DNA of 64,000 nucleotides from Trichosporon coremiiforme (taxonomy: Eukaryota; Basidiomycota; Tremellomycetes; Trichosporonales; Trichosporonaceae). Every line of letters begins with the position of its first letter. The stretch's first letter is position 1. The position numbers and the translations under genes are program-made. The DNA is taken from the NCBI GenBank assembly GCA_039545355.1, contig BCJJ01000012.1:1257067-1321066 (forward strand), written 5' to 3'. Below the pieces are notes generated by a model. It had not been told where the DNA came from. It saw only the letters and a program-made list of their open reading frames with translations, and made no database searches. Shown one piece after another: positions 19,887 to 32,436 of the stretch.

Positions 19887-22800
19887 TTAGACGATGCGCT
19901 TCAAGGCATGGGTCCACGCCGAGCGCACATCGGGAGTCTCAGTCGCGTACGTGAACGCTTGTGTCGCCTGATGGTTAGTCATCCGTGACAACCTGACTAT
20001 CTCACAGTCTGCAGCAGGAACATGCGGTTGCCCTTTTCGTGCAGCTCAAGGATGACGTTGACGGGTCGATCGTCGTCCTCTCCGGCGGCAGGGCCGTTTC
20101 CATCCTTGCGCAACTGGGCCGCGATCTTGATGCTCTTCGGGTGCGTTACGAAGAAAAACTCAGTCTTGATCTTGGGCGCGTTGGTGCCCTCGTCCTCCTT
20201 GATGACAAGAAGGCGCGGGAAGTCGGTGAGCACGAGCTGACGGCGCTTCGATGGCGGCAGCAGGAAGGACGGAAGCGTGCCGTTCGAAGGCTTTGCGAGG
20301 ATTGGCGTCGAAAGCACAACGCGTTCGTGCGGGAAGAGCACTGGAGTCCTGCGAAAAGTTAGTGTTAACTGTTTGCAAAGCTCACGGTTCATACCATCGA
20401 CTGTTGTCAGTTGTCGCAACACCTAGTCCCCACTTTGCGTCGTTCGGGCTCCGTACACGAGGGGAGCGCGGGCTGCGAGGATACACTCCCGAGTGACCGA
20501 CCGAGTGGTCATCACTGCGGCCACTGGCACGACTCGGGCCGCCTCTGTTAGAAGTTGCGCGGTGGCCTGGCGGTGTGTAGGCGGGGTTGATGCCCATGGT
20601 CTCGAGCAGACCACTGAGCCGCCCACCGCTTGAGCTGGAGCTCGTAGACCATCCGCGTGCCTTGTGCTCTCTAAAGTTGGGGCGAGCGACACCTTCTTCG
20701 TCGAGCCATCCGGGGCGAGGGGGCTGATAAATGTCGTCCGATGAGCGCGGAGATGACTCTTGGTTGTCGACTGCGCGCACGGCTTTTGCAGCCGCCACTC
20801 GGTCATACTGGGGTTCGCGGGGGTTGGCCGGTGTCGCTCCCGACTCCTCGAGGACTTCGTGCTCCGACTCCTCGTCGTCGAAAACTGTCCAAGCGTCGGA
20901 GCTGAGCTGAACAGTGTCGAGAGTTTTGACGGGAGGCGTGATGCCAGTGTGCATCTTCGGCGCAGGGATAGACCACAAGTTGTTCCAGTCGATACCAGCG
21001 AAGAAAGGGTGCGACTTGAGGGCCTGAGCGGTCGGACGCTTCGTCGGGTCCAGATTGAGTGCGAGTTCCACGAGATCACGGGCAGTCTCGTCGAAACCCT
21101 CCGGGAACGACAGCTCCCTCTTCAGGACCTTTTGGAATGTGAGGAACTCGGTGGCGCTGCGGAATGGTGACTTTCCGTAGATAAAGTCGTATAAGACGAC
21201 ACCGAAAGCCCAGATATCAGAAGCGAACGAAGCAGGTTCGTCGCGGAGGACCTCAGGACTGACATAGTCGGCCGATCCAACGAAGGAGCGCTTGCTCGTC
21301 GACTCCTTCTCTCCGTTCCGGCCGAGAATCTTCGCCGATCCGAAATCTGTGACCTTGATACGCATGTCATCGTCTAAAAGGATGCTGATAGTCAGCACAG
21401 CTCTGAGGGCACTGTCTCACTTCTCAGGCTTCAGGTCGCGGTGAATGATGTCACGTTCGTGGATGAACTCCAGCGTGTCGATGAGCAGCGCAGCGTAGTA
21501 ACGCGCAGAGTTGACGTCGAGTGAGCCAAACTTGCGAATCTTCTGTGCTAACTCCCCGTTACTGGCGTACTCGAGAACGAAGTCTGCGGTTAGTTTGCAC
21601 ATGGAGCTATGAACTCACAGACAGACGTGCGGTCGGCGAAGGTGCTGTACAGGCGTACGATGCCAGGGTGGCCCTGCTGGACGACAACTGATCCGGCAGT
21701 CGATTTACCGCTGCGAGCACTACGAGTACTGCGCTCCGACGGGGCCAATGACTGGCGCCGCTTGCGAGGGGTGCGGGCGCGTTCTCCAGCACTGCCAGCA
21801 TTGATCTCCGGGGCGGTGTCTCTGCCTCCCGAAGAGGACAGAGACTCAGACAGGTTTCCCGTGTCGGAACTGCCGTCTTCCTCTTCTTGCACTGGTGACG
21901 GTGGTCGGCTTGAGAAGACGCTTGGCGGTGGGCGCTCATCTAAAACCTCCTGTCCGTCTCCGCGAAGTCGACGTGAGGTAGACAATCGCGGGGACATTGG
22001 TGTCGGCGACACGAGCGAGGATGATGGTACCTCACTGACGCCTATGGTCGGCAGACTGGTGCCGACAGATGGCGCGCCAGCCTTCCGGAGAACACCGCTG
22101 TGGCCCGAGGAGCTTGATAAGCCTCGCTGGTGCCCGCGCACACCGAGATTCCGAGACGGCTGGGCGAGACGGATAAGGGCGTCTCGTTCAATGTGTGCGT
22201 ACTTGGCCTTCTTCTCCTGTATCAGGTGTGCTTGGTTCATAATCTTGATTGCGAATTGGGCGTTTGCCGGGCGCGGGTTGTTGGCGAGGAATGACGGGGA
22301 GTAGACGGCGTGCACGACGGTACTGTAACTGCCGCGGCCGAGCTCTTCTCCGAGGATGAAGTCGCGAGTGGACGGCCGAGCTCGCGCGCTCGACGCGGTG
22401 GAGTTGGCGGATGCGTGGCTAGGGCGACGTTCACGCTCTGTGCGCTCGCTAGGAGCAACTGTGCTGGAATCGGCACTATGGTCCCTCCGGCGCGGACCTG
22501 ATCGAGCTGTAGACGGGGTTGGCGGACATGAGTCGCTTTGACGGCCACGACTGGGCGTGGGGATATCGCTGCGCGAGTCACTCTTGCCCTCACTCCTACT
22601 GTCGCTGCTATCGTCGTAGCTCAGCGATAATGGTCCGGGCGAGACGGGCAGTGGCAACTGGGGCGCCGACTCAGTGTCGAGGGACCGATGTGACGCACGC
22701 GGAGTGGTGGGGCTTCTTGAAGCATTCGGGGGCACAGAGACACTACGCTCTGGCATGCTGACGTCGTCGGTAATCAAGTGCGGGAGGGAGGTGTGACCGG

Positions 22801-23116
22801 GCATCGTTGCCTGTCGAGCCATGCGAGGGCCGTTGTGCATGAATCCGCGACCACCATAGTATCCGCCGGAGGGTTCGAGGTCGTAGCTAGGCGCCCCTTC
22901 GGATGGGAGCTGAGCTTCGGGTGTCGCAGTCGTGCGGGTTTGAATCGGTGGAGGCCGAATGGGGACGGCGACGAGCGAAGACGTCGACTCACTGGTTGTT
23001 GTCGACCGGGACGAGGACGTCGAGGCATTTCGCTGAAGTATTGAGGCCGAAGTGACTCGAGCAAACGCGGGTAGCGAAGTCGGCGGCGTTGGGGGCGTCG
23101 TGGTAGCCGCCGACAT
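19887..23116 (-). CDS. PKH1: PDK1-type AGC protein kinase (Pkh) with C-terminal PH-like domain
   Basis: Five exons (21619-23116, 21421-21583, 20395-21384, 20006-20348, 19887-19967) encode 1024 residues. Start 23116 gives MSAATTT; residues 1-250 are Ser/Thr/Pro-rich. The kinase begins near 252 with GRGSYSTV, K291 (AIKIM), E310 of helix C, HRDLKPEN (547-554), DFG (567-569) and the PDK1-like activation segment FVGSADYVSPEVL. Between helix C and strand 4 there is a 165-residue Ser/Arg-rich insertion (about 318-482). The last 140 residues form a PH-like domain (RLLVIKEDEG, EFFFVTHPKS, RSAWTHAL), as in PDK1. In yeast Pkh1/2 phosphorylate the activation loops of Ypk1, Pkc1 and Sch9 downstream of sphingolipid signals. 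It could equally be named PKH2 or PDK1; one gene is all I see. Confidence 0.92.
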
Positions 23117-26100
23117 GTTGCGTAAGGCCTCCGAAGAGGAGTCGTGAAGTCCGAGCGTAGAGAGAAGGCTTTTGATCAACACACGTTAGAGCTCGTGGGC
23201 GGGAGGCGTCGCAAGTAGCCTGTCACCGTGCAGCGAATGCGACGCAACGGACTCGTCAAAGCGATGGGCAGCGACGAATACGCTTATGTCGCTGTGTGTT
23301 GCGCGCTTTGCTGTGGTGTTGTTTGGACAAGCGGGTGGCCCGGGAAGGTGGTTGATCGGATCGGTCGCTTGTATCGGAGTGGTTGTTGTGTTGGGGTGAA
23401 AGGATATGACGAGGGGTGGAGCCAAATGCAGGACGGAAGGAAAAGCCGCACTGGGGCACTGGCGATGTTGATGTCACGGCGGATCGAGCTAGTCGGGCTC
23501 CGACAGTCGACTGTCGAACTCGCAGAAGAAGGCAAAGCAGGGGTAGGAATGGAAGCGACGAACGAGGCCAGGTGACGGATGATAGAGGACAAAGTATGGT
23601 TGCGGTGTGCAGTGGAGCCGAGGCGAGGCAAGCAGCCAGCAGCCAGGCAGTGACGATTGTCAGGTCAAGGCTGAGACTGGAGACCAGACCAGACCAGACA
23701 AGGACGAGACCGGACCTGGATGCCTTCACCCGACCTGACCTGCTTGGCCTGCATGGCCTGCATGGCATTTGGGCTGCGCCCAGGTCCTGCATCCTGTCTC
23801 TCGCCGCCGCTGCTGCGCACGACCCTCTGCACGGCTGATTGCACCTGGTCTCGTTCCTGACGTCCTGGCCGCCTGGCCAGCTGGCCCCTTGGCTGCAGCT
23901 GGCTGGCCATGGCTGGCGGATGGCATGGCTCGCGCGCTCGCTGGGACAGGGCGTGTGTGCAGGGTCGGGTCGCCGCCTGGCGATGCACTCAGCCAAACAT
24001 AATCACGGGGACGGAATCAATTCACCAGAGGCGGTCTCGGCCCAGCCCTTGGATCCTTAGCCTCGCCTTGCTCGATCCTGCTACCTGGGCCACTGGCTGT
24101 TGGCGACTGGCCACTGGCTACTGGGTCGCTTTCCTGATCTCCCTGCTAACCCTGCTAATGATCTTACCTGCAGCCCAGTGGGTCCTTGCCCCTGGCCCTG
24201 GGCTGTCACAGCCTGCAGGCTCTCACTACAATCTACCCATCTTCACTGCTCACTCGAACATTAGCCATAAGCTTTCAGTGAAAGGGCTGCTCCCTCCAGC
24301 CCACATGCCTGCACGAAGCGCACACAGCCCAAAGGATGAGAAGGGACTCAGCACGAAATGCCGCAGCAAGACCACGTCCCTGCAGCTGATCAGATCTGCT
24401 CACTGTGTTCAGCATTCTTATCTTCTGCTGCGGCATGCGGCAGAAGCCTGGTCCACCGAGATTCCAAGAAGTGGCCCCGTCACAGACGCGCCTCACACAT
24501 TGTCTCGCTTGGTAGTCACCTCCCACACCCAGGTCTGCGCGTCTGCGCTTCATTGTCCAGAGTCAACTTCTCCCATCCCATGTCCCGATGCTTCCCGGCA
24601 TGCCGGCGCCGTGTTTCGTGCGCATCGCTTCTTCTGACATTTGATCGCGGACCGCAGGGCGGATTGCCGCTCTGGTCATGTTACCATAATCGAACCATCG
24701 GCCAACAAAGTCAAAACTAGTTCTCCGGTGTTAAGATCAAACAGGGAGGGATTCTAACCCCTTGCTGACCCGCGCTGCAGGCTGCATGTGGCCCTGCGCA
24801 AGCTGCGCAGCATGTGCATCTTTGCCGGGTATGTCCGGCGGACCATGCTTGCGGAGGTATCCGGTGTTGACTTCATAACAAGGTCCTTCATTCGGCCACG
24901 CTCTCGACGGTGGTGACGTTCGGTCAAAGCATTTGCGTCGTGTGTCCACTTTCCAGCTATCCTGCCAAAGGAAACACGATGCATCCTCCTTTGAGTCATA
25001 TATGGGGCGTACGCCGCCCGCTGTACCAAAGTGAAAGAGACGATGCTACGATCTGCCTTCTTGCGGCGCAAATTGCTGGATCTGCGTGGGGAGTGCGCTG
25101 CGTCAACAATTAACGTTTAGCTTTCAATGCAAAGATCAGGAGCCCAGCGCGCTGCAAGCAGCGGCCCCCCACATGCACACCGACAGAGAGGAAGCACGCA
25201 GGCACTGTCGCCTGATCACCGCCAACCTTGTGATTCATGCACAGCGACGGGCAGCACTCTCGTCACTGCCTAGTTTCCGACTCCCACACACGATTTCTCA
25301 CGCCAGCTCGCTTCCTGGCCGAGGAATGGGGGGTGCGGGGCTGCTGCAGTCTGGGACGCAACGGTGGCAGCGGGTCCTATCCCCTCCCTCGCGATCCCCA
25401 ACAACTCAGCAAAGGTGTTTGGGTCGCGTCCTTGCACCTAGTTGACGGGGCCGGTGGTGACACAAGCAACCTGTTCTTTGAACCTCTGGCGGCACACCGG
25501 AAGGATATGCATGCCGTAAGGTTTACATGAAGCAACTTTGGGCTGCTCTCTGTTCGAAATTGGGCGGTTTCAGACATTCAGACCCCCGCGCAGGCCCTGA
25601 GCTAGCAGCGAAGAGGCTCCAAGCACGCTTGCAGGTCGCACGCAACCTGTCATTTCGCTCGTCCACCCATGGTTGGCCGAGCCCCACCTTCCTCTCCAGC
25701 GATTCAGTACTCAAACCACACTTGCAACTGACCTAGCTTGGTCCGACATCTTTGTACAATTTTTCAGTACTGGGGAGTAGCGATATACCATCCGTTTGAG
25801 TGGGATGTTCCGTACTCGACTCGCCGCATCTACATCCTGCAAACCGGCAGCCCCGTTTCCACTGACGCTCAAGACGCTAGGGCTGGATCCGCGGGCTAGG
25901 CCGACGCTTCAGAAGCGGCCAGCGGTCAGCTGTCACCTAACAATTGCAGGTGGCTGCGAAGCCGCAGAAGCGCAGAAGCGCATGAGAATGCTGAACGCAC
26001 AGCACCAGAGAGCGGATAGCTGAGGAGAATAAACATCGCGCCCACAGCTGGCTCGGCACGTACCCACGCGGACCCTAACCACGGACCGGATGCGCAGACG

Positions 26101-26604
26101 GCCGTTTCACTGGTGCGTCGTGTTTGATCTGCGCTGCACAATGCACCCTCGTACCCACGCACGGTGCGCAACTGGACAACTGCGCGAGACCCACAAATGC
26201 GCATGTAGTTGCATGTTCCGCATATCTGCAGCTCATGTGGGTAGTGATTGACCAGGCTTTCCGGTCGTCACTATCCGCAGCCTCACACTCCCGCGCTCAA
26301 CTGCCGATGCCCGACACTCTCGGTGAGGCGCGACCCGTGCTGCGCTGTAGAAGGTGGCAAGCCATTAGTTTGATTTTGTCGCAGCCCGGACGCAGCTCCC
26401 AACGCAAACGCCAAGCTGTGAGCGCAGGCACGCTGAGCAGAAACGCCGCGCGCCTCGAAGATCGTGATCGTATACATGGAAGTACATTTGGCATTTATCG
26501 AAATGGTTGTGCCTGCCACTTGTCGTGAATCGCGGTTGACCGCTCCTCGTGCACATCAATGGTCGACAGAATCAAAGTCCTTCAATCCCAGCAGCGACGA
26601 CCCG
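23117..26604. other. 3.5-kb region without recognisable genes upstream of Pkh
   Basis: The longest ORFs (246 codons minus, 242 codons plus, overlapping around 23256-24637) are low-complexity and share no family motif. It contains an (AGACC)3 run, a TGGC-rich stretch of imperfect repeats (about 23730-24130) and otherwise unique sequence. It could carry long 5' leaders, a non-coding RNA or regulatory sites; nothing specific can be supported. Confidence 0.5.
23681..23766. repeat. Simple repeats: (AGACC)3 and tandem TGGCCTGCA
   Basis: AGACC is repeated three times plus AGACA at 23681-23700. TGGCCTGCA is repeated twice plus TGGC at 23745-23766. The following 350 bp are unusually rich in TGGC/GCCA words. 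Confidence 0.7.
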
Positions 26605-27953
26605 CTACCACCCCTCTTCTCCCTCCGGCTGCGGCGGGAGCCAGAGCGACAGTTCCTCCCCTCCAACAGCCAGCATACCGAAGCGGGGATTGAAAGCTAC
26701 GGCGCGACTGGGTGCGTGCTGTCCTTCGCCAGCGCGGAGAGTCGCTGTCGGCTTGAGTGTTGGCGCGGGCTCGTTGCGTCCCGCCGGCTCGAGCTTCTCC
26801 GTCCCCTTCGGAATGCCCAAGTCCCAGACGGCGACAGTGCCATCCGCAGACCCAGAGAGCACCCACTTCGAGTCTGCGCTCCAGCTCACTTCCTCGCCGC
26901 TGCTATGACCCAAGCCCACGTGCCCCTCCAACCGTCGCAGCAGTGTCAGGTCGTAGGCGTCCAGCACGTAGTGCACATTGCTCGATGTGCCGACGAGGAG
27001 GTGGTTGCCGTCGTTAGAGAAGGAGATGGACGTGAAGTTTGGTCGCTGGGACGGGTCGAGCGCGACATCGATCAGTGCCGCATGCGCAAACGGAGCCTGA
27101 GAGTCAGAAGTGCACAGCAGCGAAGCTCACATCGTCCATAGAAGTCGAGTCGTACAGCATCACAGTCTGGGTCTGAGAGCAAGCCACGGAGAACACCACA
27201 CCACTCGAGTCAAAGGCAGCTATCGTCGGTCCACCCATGTCATTCACTACACCCTGCAAAGTCAGTTCTGGTGACTGAGGGAGCTTACCCGACAGGAGGA
27301 GGTACGCAGATCCCACAACCGTACAGTCCCGTCATCACCAGCTGAGATAAACGTGTCGTCTGCCGGATTCATCTGCAGTGACCGCACCCTGCATGTGTTA
27401 GCAAGCCCCTTCACCGTCTGCTCGCTCGCAGACCAGCACAGTACGAGAGGGTCGTCGTGCTCACATGGCTGTGTGACCCTGGAAATACGACAGATATTTG
27501 TTGTCGTGCATCGAGTGATAACGGATAGCGTGATCGCCCTTCGTCGAGGCGTGGATAATGTTCTCTCGTCGATGGGTGAACCGGGCATGATCAATGCCAT
27601 ACTTCTTCGAGTATAGTGTTCGGATTTTTCTAAGTGTCAGAGTTTCCGTCGGCGAGCGCCGCGGCGAAGTGAAACTCACTTTCCCTTCCTCGCATCGTAG
27701 ACCGTGAACACGTCATCTTCACCCGAGGTTACGCATCTTTCTCCAGTATCGTCGAAAGATAAACTCGTCACTTGCAGAGGGTTCTTCGATTCGCCCGAAG
27801 TATTGTTGTCGACGGCATCACTAAATACTCGAGCGGGCTTAAAGCTTTGCTTTGTCTGTCAGTCCCGCTGTGAAAGAGAGTCCTCACGATTATGTCAGTT
27901 GTCAAAGAGAGAAGAGGTTTGGCTGCCGGAGGGCGAGCTGACGGGGCCGCCAT
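26605..27953 (-). CDS. SWD2: WD40 protein Swd2 (WDR82), COMPASS and 3'-end processing subunit
   Basis: Six exons (27888-27953, 27680-27849, 27465-27629, 27289-27388, 27131-27253, 26605-27096) encode 371 residues. The N-terminal leader is a little longer than in human WDR82 (313 residues), and an extra Pro/Lys-rich segment lies before the last blade. Diagnostic family segments are present: SFKPARVFSD, KIRTLYSKKYGIDHARFTH, RYHSMHDNKYLSYFQGHT, DDTFISAGDDGTVRLWDLR, VSWSADSKWVLSGSADGTV and FNPRFGMLA ... LWLPP. Swd2 is a nuclear beta-propeller shared by the Set1/COMPASS H3K4 methyltransferase and, in yeast, the cleavage/polyadenylation factor. It is divergent from the RBM25 gene with a 220-bp shared promoter. 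Confidence 0.94.
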
Positions 27954-28173
27954 GGTTATGCTTGGTGTGACGCGCTGGTGTCACCATCGATTGTGTTGAT
28001 AGACCGTCTTCAGGCTTCGGCGGCTGGTGTGTGGAGCCCCGTATTGTTACGTAAGTACAAAGAATCATATCCCACGGTGGATGTGCCTTGACATTGAATG
28101 CGCCTGCACCAAGTACGGCAACTAACAAAACCATACATCAGCTCAACAGCATCGCTTCGATAAGCTCTCAACC

Positions 28174-30370
28174 ATGTCGTACAACGGAGGCGGTGGTCAA
28201 CCTCCGTATCCACCTCGACCTGGAAAATTCCCGCCTTTCCGACCAAACCTCCCCCCGGGGGCTCAGCTGCCGCCTTTCCCGCCTGCCCATCACCCTCCAC
28301 CCTTTCCACCCAAGTTCGCCCCGTCGCCGAACGCCGGATCGCCTCGCTACGGGCTGGGCTCACCGGGAGGACGGCCATTCCATCCGGGTACTCACGGACA
28401 AGGTCTTCCTCCGCTGCCTTCTGGCCTGCCTGGTAATCCCAATCAGGGAAGTCGGCACAGCGTTTCGTCCGGACCGAGGAGGGATGTTAAGACGACCAAA
28501 GTCTTCGTTGGCAGTATTGCACCTGGCATCCGCGAGCAGACTTTGAAGGACCTGCTGAATGCTTGCGGCCCACTGTATGAGCTCAAGCTGGTGGAGGGAA
28601 CCGGAGGCAAGCCTCCAGCTTTCGGCTTCGCCTCCTTTGAGAGTCCAGAAGTTGTGTTGCGAGCTATCCGATGTTTGAACGGTGCTCAGCTGCCAGACCT
28701 GACGCCTGCCGGTCGCAGCAACCCGCCCAAGGCGCTTGTTGTGAAGGCGGATCAGAAGACTGCGCAGTTTCTTCAGGAGTTCGAGGAGACCCTCGGCCGT
28801 TCAGAGGTGCGCTGATCGTGTGACTTTACGCTGACGGTGCAGAGCGACGAAAGTGCGGATACGGTTTGTCGACAGGCGATTGCGAGGATTGTTGCTCGAC
28901 TCGGAGACGGCGGTGCTGGCCCCAACCAAAACCGTCCTAAGCAGAGTGGACGCAACTCGCCCATAGAAGTTATCGTCCCGGCCCACCTGCAGGACCTTAA
29001 GGAGGGAGACTTGCCCGAGAACCAGCGGGTAGCCGTGCTGGACCAGATCGCAGTTTTCCGAGAGAATGCAGCCCGGCGTGAACGGGACAAGAAGCACATC
29101 GATGAGGAGCGCGAGCGCGAGAAAGAGCGCATGCGGCTGCAAGCGGCGCAGCGCCAGCCTGCAGCGCCTTCTGGATATGGGTACGGCACCCGCGCGTTCC
29201 CGAAGGCAGCTCCAGAGCCGTCTTCTGGGCGTGCCCCGACGGACAAGGCCCCGACATTCGTGCGGGCTGAGACCTCGGAGGGGCGGTCAGAGAATGAGAG
29301 GACAGATGAGGAGGAGGAGGCGATCCGGAGGCAGAGGCGAGAGCGCGACAAGGCTCTTGCTCTCCGAGACGTGAGTGATGAGATGATATCACAGTGCTGA
29401 CTTCAGCGTGAGAACCGTGTCGAAAGCTTGGAGAGACAGCGTATCGACATAGCTCTTAGAGAAGAGGCTACCCGCCAGCAGCGTATCGACTCGGAGGCGA
29501 AGAACCGCCGCGTTCAGGCGGAGGATTTTGAGGACTGGGACGACGACGAGCTTGAGCAGCGCGGAAAAGAGCTATTCTATGCTGACCGGTACGCTACAAT
29601 TGCTATGGTTTGGGCTAATGTGTAGGTCTCTGTGGCGCCAGAAACGACAGCAGGCGCGAACGCGTGAGGAGCATGACGACATCGATGACCGGCGTAAGGA
29701 AGACGCTGAGATCAAGGCCCTTGAGGTGGAGTCGGAACAGTTCCTGCAGAGGCAGATGGAGGAAATGGCGAAGCTGGAGGTAGAGCAGCGGCAGGCTGGT
29801 TTGTTGACGGAGGACGCTGCGCCCGTCAAGCTCGCGATCACGACCAAAATCGAGCCACCGATCGTCAAGTCACCAGTGCCGCAGGTGCCGCAGAAGGCCG
29901 CACTTGCCTTGAGCGATGATGAGGATGACACGGCAGTGCGAAAGAAGAAGCGCGCCCTCGTCAAGCTGGAGCACGAGGACGGTCACGACCAAGTAATGGA
30001 GGACGCGGAGGAGCAGGCCAAACGTGCCGCTCGTCTCCTTGACATCCGCAAGCACCTTCCGTCGCGGCCCCGCGACGTTTTCGCCGAATCTGTGCACTGG
30101 CGCGCCGTCGAGGACAGCGCTGTTCATAAGAAGATCGTGGGTTTCGTCCAGGACAAGATCAGGGACTCGCTTGGGGACCTGGACCAGGACCTCGTGGACT
30201 TTGTTATGGAACAACTCGGAGAACGCAAGAATCCAGAGGACATCATCGATGAGCTACAGGCTGTCCTCGCCGAGGACGCGGAGCCCATCGTGCTCCAGCT
30301 GTGGCGCCAGCTTATTTTCGAAAGCAAGGCGGCGCAGCATAACGTGTCGACAGGATCTACCTTTGTTTGA
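28174..30370 (+). CDS. RBM25-like splicing factor (RRM, RE-rich middle, PWI domain)
   Basis: Four exons (28174-28806, 28843-29370, 29407-29588, 29626-30370) encode 695 residues. The N-terminal 105 residues are Pro/Gly-rich. An RRM follows (TTKVFVGSIAPGIREQTLKD ... AFGFASFESPEVV, about 107-195). The middle (about 290-450) is a charged Arg/Glu coiled region. The C-terminal 100 residues form a PWI domain: HWRAVEDSAVHKKIVGFVQDKI ... IIDELQAVL ... ELQL-type helix WRQLIFESKA. This order is that of RBM25, a U1 snRNP-associated alternative-splicing regulator related to yeast Snu71. It converges on the Rex3 gene with 81 bp between stop codons. Confidence 0.92.
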
Positions 30371-30451
30371 CATGGTCTTTAGATGGTCATACACATGAGC
30401 CCGGGTACACTGTGTTCATGATTACATGCATATCGATGCCACAACAGTATG

Positions 30452-32251
30452 CTAGCTGTCCTCTCGGACCTGCCACTTCAGCAAATCCAATGTTGCGCTC
30501 GCATCTTCAGCGGAGCTGTGACCGGCATCGGCTGTGCGATCCTGGATGAAGTAACCGAGTTTCTCTTTCACACTTGAATCGTCAGTGCGTGGCGGTGGGC
30601 TCTTCTTACTCACAGATCACGCAGTGCCCTGCGGTACGGCGCACCTTTGTCGTGAGGGAATAGCTGTGGTTAGCTGAGCTCACAAGCGCTATCGCACGAT
30701 TGCGGTATCAATGATGTTCGGGTGCAGCAGCCTTAGGGCTCGGAGATCGTTCTCAAGACTGGGATCAGCCTGGATGCCAGGTCAGAGCTCACCCATGGCC
30801 GACAAGAATCGTGTCAGGGCCAATGAACGCAGCAGCCGCTGCACGAACATCCTCCAGTGTCATCACTGCGTTCGAGAGGTCTTCGGAGGAGATCCCTGAA
30901 AAACGGGTGTTGTAATCGCTATGCCGGTTAGACGGATGGCCGCACACGTTGACTTACAGGACCGCTGACTTTTGCCGCACGTGCTCGTCAAGAACGACCC
31001 TGCCACTGTCATCGACGAACGTCGCTCTGGCAAGGGCTGATCCGTCCGTAGTGTCTATCACAGTCAGCGCTGGCTCATGGTAAGTGCTACTCACAGATCA
31101 TCTCGCAGTCCAAACCAAGGACATCAAGAAACTGGCCCAATTTGCTATCATCCCGCAAATTCTTGGCGTACTTGAACGGAACTCTGGCAGACAGCTTGAC
31201 GTCGTTTTCCCTGTCGGCGAAGACATGGCGTCCCTCTTGGCACCCTGCGGATCCCCGCTCCAGCTTGCAGCAGCTGTAGATCCACTTGCGACGGCCCTCT
31301 ACCCGCTCGGGAGCGACGCGACCGGAGTGGAACCGGCAATCGTCAGGCGGAGACGGGCTCACCACAAACTCCACTTTGCACCTGTCGCATGTTTGTTTCG
31401 TGCCCTCACTTCCGCCAGGCGGAATTGGATCACTGGGATGTTGCAGTTCAGGATTGTTGGGGTCCGGATAACCCCACTTCGAGAAGTCCTCCTCCCTTAG
31501 GCAATACTGCCTCAGTTTGCTGATGGACAGCTGGCTAGCTTTCGCTACGGCCGCAGCTTCGGTCGCCGCTTTCGACTCCTTGACAGTCCCGATCGATGTG
31601 TGCGGGACGCGGTCGGGTTTTGGGCGACGTGAGATCTGAACCGCGGCATGGTGGATAGCTGATTTGTACACCTTAAGATTCCCCGAGCTCTCCGAAACTT
31701 CGCGTTCCTGCTCAAGCGCTGATTCACGTGCAAGGCTCGGGTTGGATATACTGATATCTGAGTACTAGACATTGTCAGCGTTGGGCGCTCACTCCGATAT
31801 CATACAAGTATCTCAAACTGGTTCAGCAATTTGCGGAATGCCGTCTGTCTGTCCGGTGCCGGTTGGCGAGAGGAACGGGGGAACTCGGGCAATGCAGAGC
31901 TGGGGCTTGCGCTTGTGTTGGAGGCTCGCGACTGAGTCGTCAGTGATGGCGGCGTGGCAGCAAAGAACGCACCGCCGGCCGAGGATGGGAGGCGTTTGCA
32001 GGCTTGTTTATCAGCCCGGTAACCGGCTGTCTGCTGCGAAGTGGCTGTGGAGTAGCTGCGGGTGAAGCTGCAGGTACTCCCCTTGATGTGGTTGTTGAAG
32101 TCGCGACGACTAGTCGGGAACGCTTGGCCGACCTATCCTCTCCGGCGATCTGTGACTTCGAAGGGCCACTGTGATTAAAGATGCATCTTGGCCTGAGGCA
32201 ATCACTGTCTGGGCAGGGCAGGCGCGCAAACAGGCCAAGATTATTGAACAT
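30452..32251 (-). CDS. REX3: RNA exonuclease of the Rex3/REXO1 family
   Basis: Eight exons (31973-32251, 31806-31931, 31095-31764, 30958-31054, 30793-30918, 30698-30758, 30614-30663, 30452-30572) encode 509 residues. Start 32251 gives an N-terminal Cys/His finger (GLFARLPCPDSDCLRPRCIFNH). The Rex3-type middle follows (ISNPSLARESALEQEREV) and a second Cys/His cluster (CDRCKVEF ... CRFHSG ... SCC). The catalytic DEDDh domain shows LDCEMIYT, the second acidic motif HGLENDLRALRLLHP with PNIIDTAIL, and the last motif GHSSAEDASATLDLL. Rex3 trims the 3' end of MRP RNA and other structured RNAs in yeast nuclei. It is divergent from NDUFAF7 (185 bp apart). Confidence 0.91.
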
Positions 32252-32436
32252 CGGTGCCGTGCAGTTTAGAGAAGGAGCGAGGGAAGTTGCTGTTCCAAGC
32301 CCCAAGCCCCTCAACCTGAAGATGCCATCGGCTATCAGCGTGTATTACGTAAGCCTCCACAGACCATTTACCGGCCCAGTCGCTTCATCCAGAAACTTGA
32401 ACGAGATCACCATTCGAGACTGACGAAAATCACGAA

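Noticed and set aside
23256..24637. Overlapping 246- and 242-codon ORFs upstream of PKH as possible genes
   Set aside because: Both lie in TGGC-rich repeats, overlap each other on opposite strands and have low-complexity composition without motifs.
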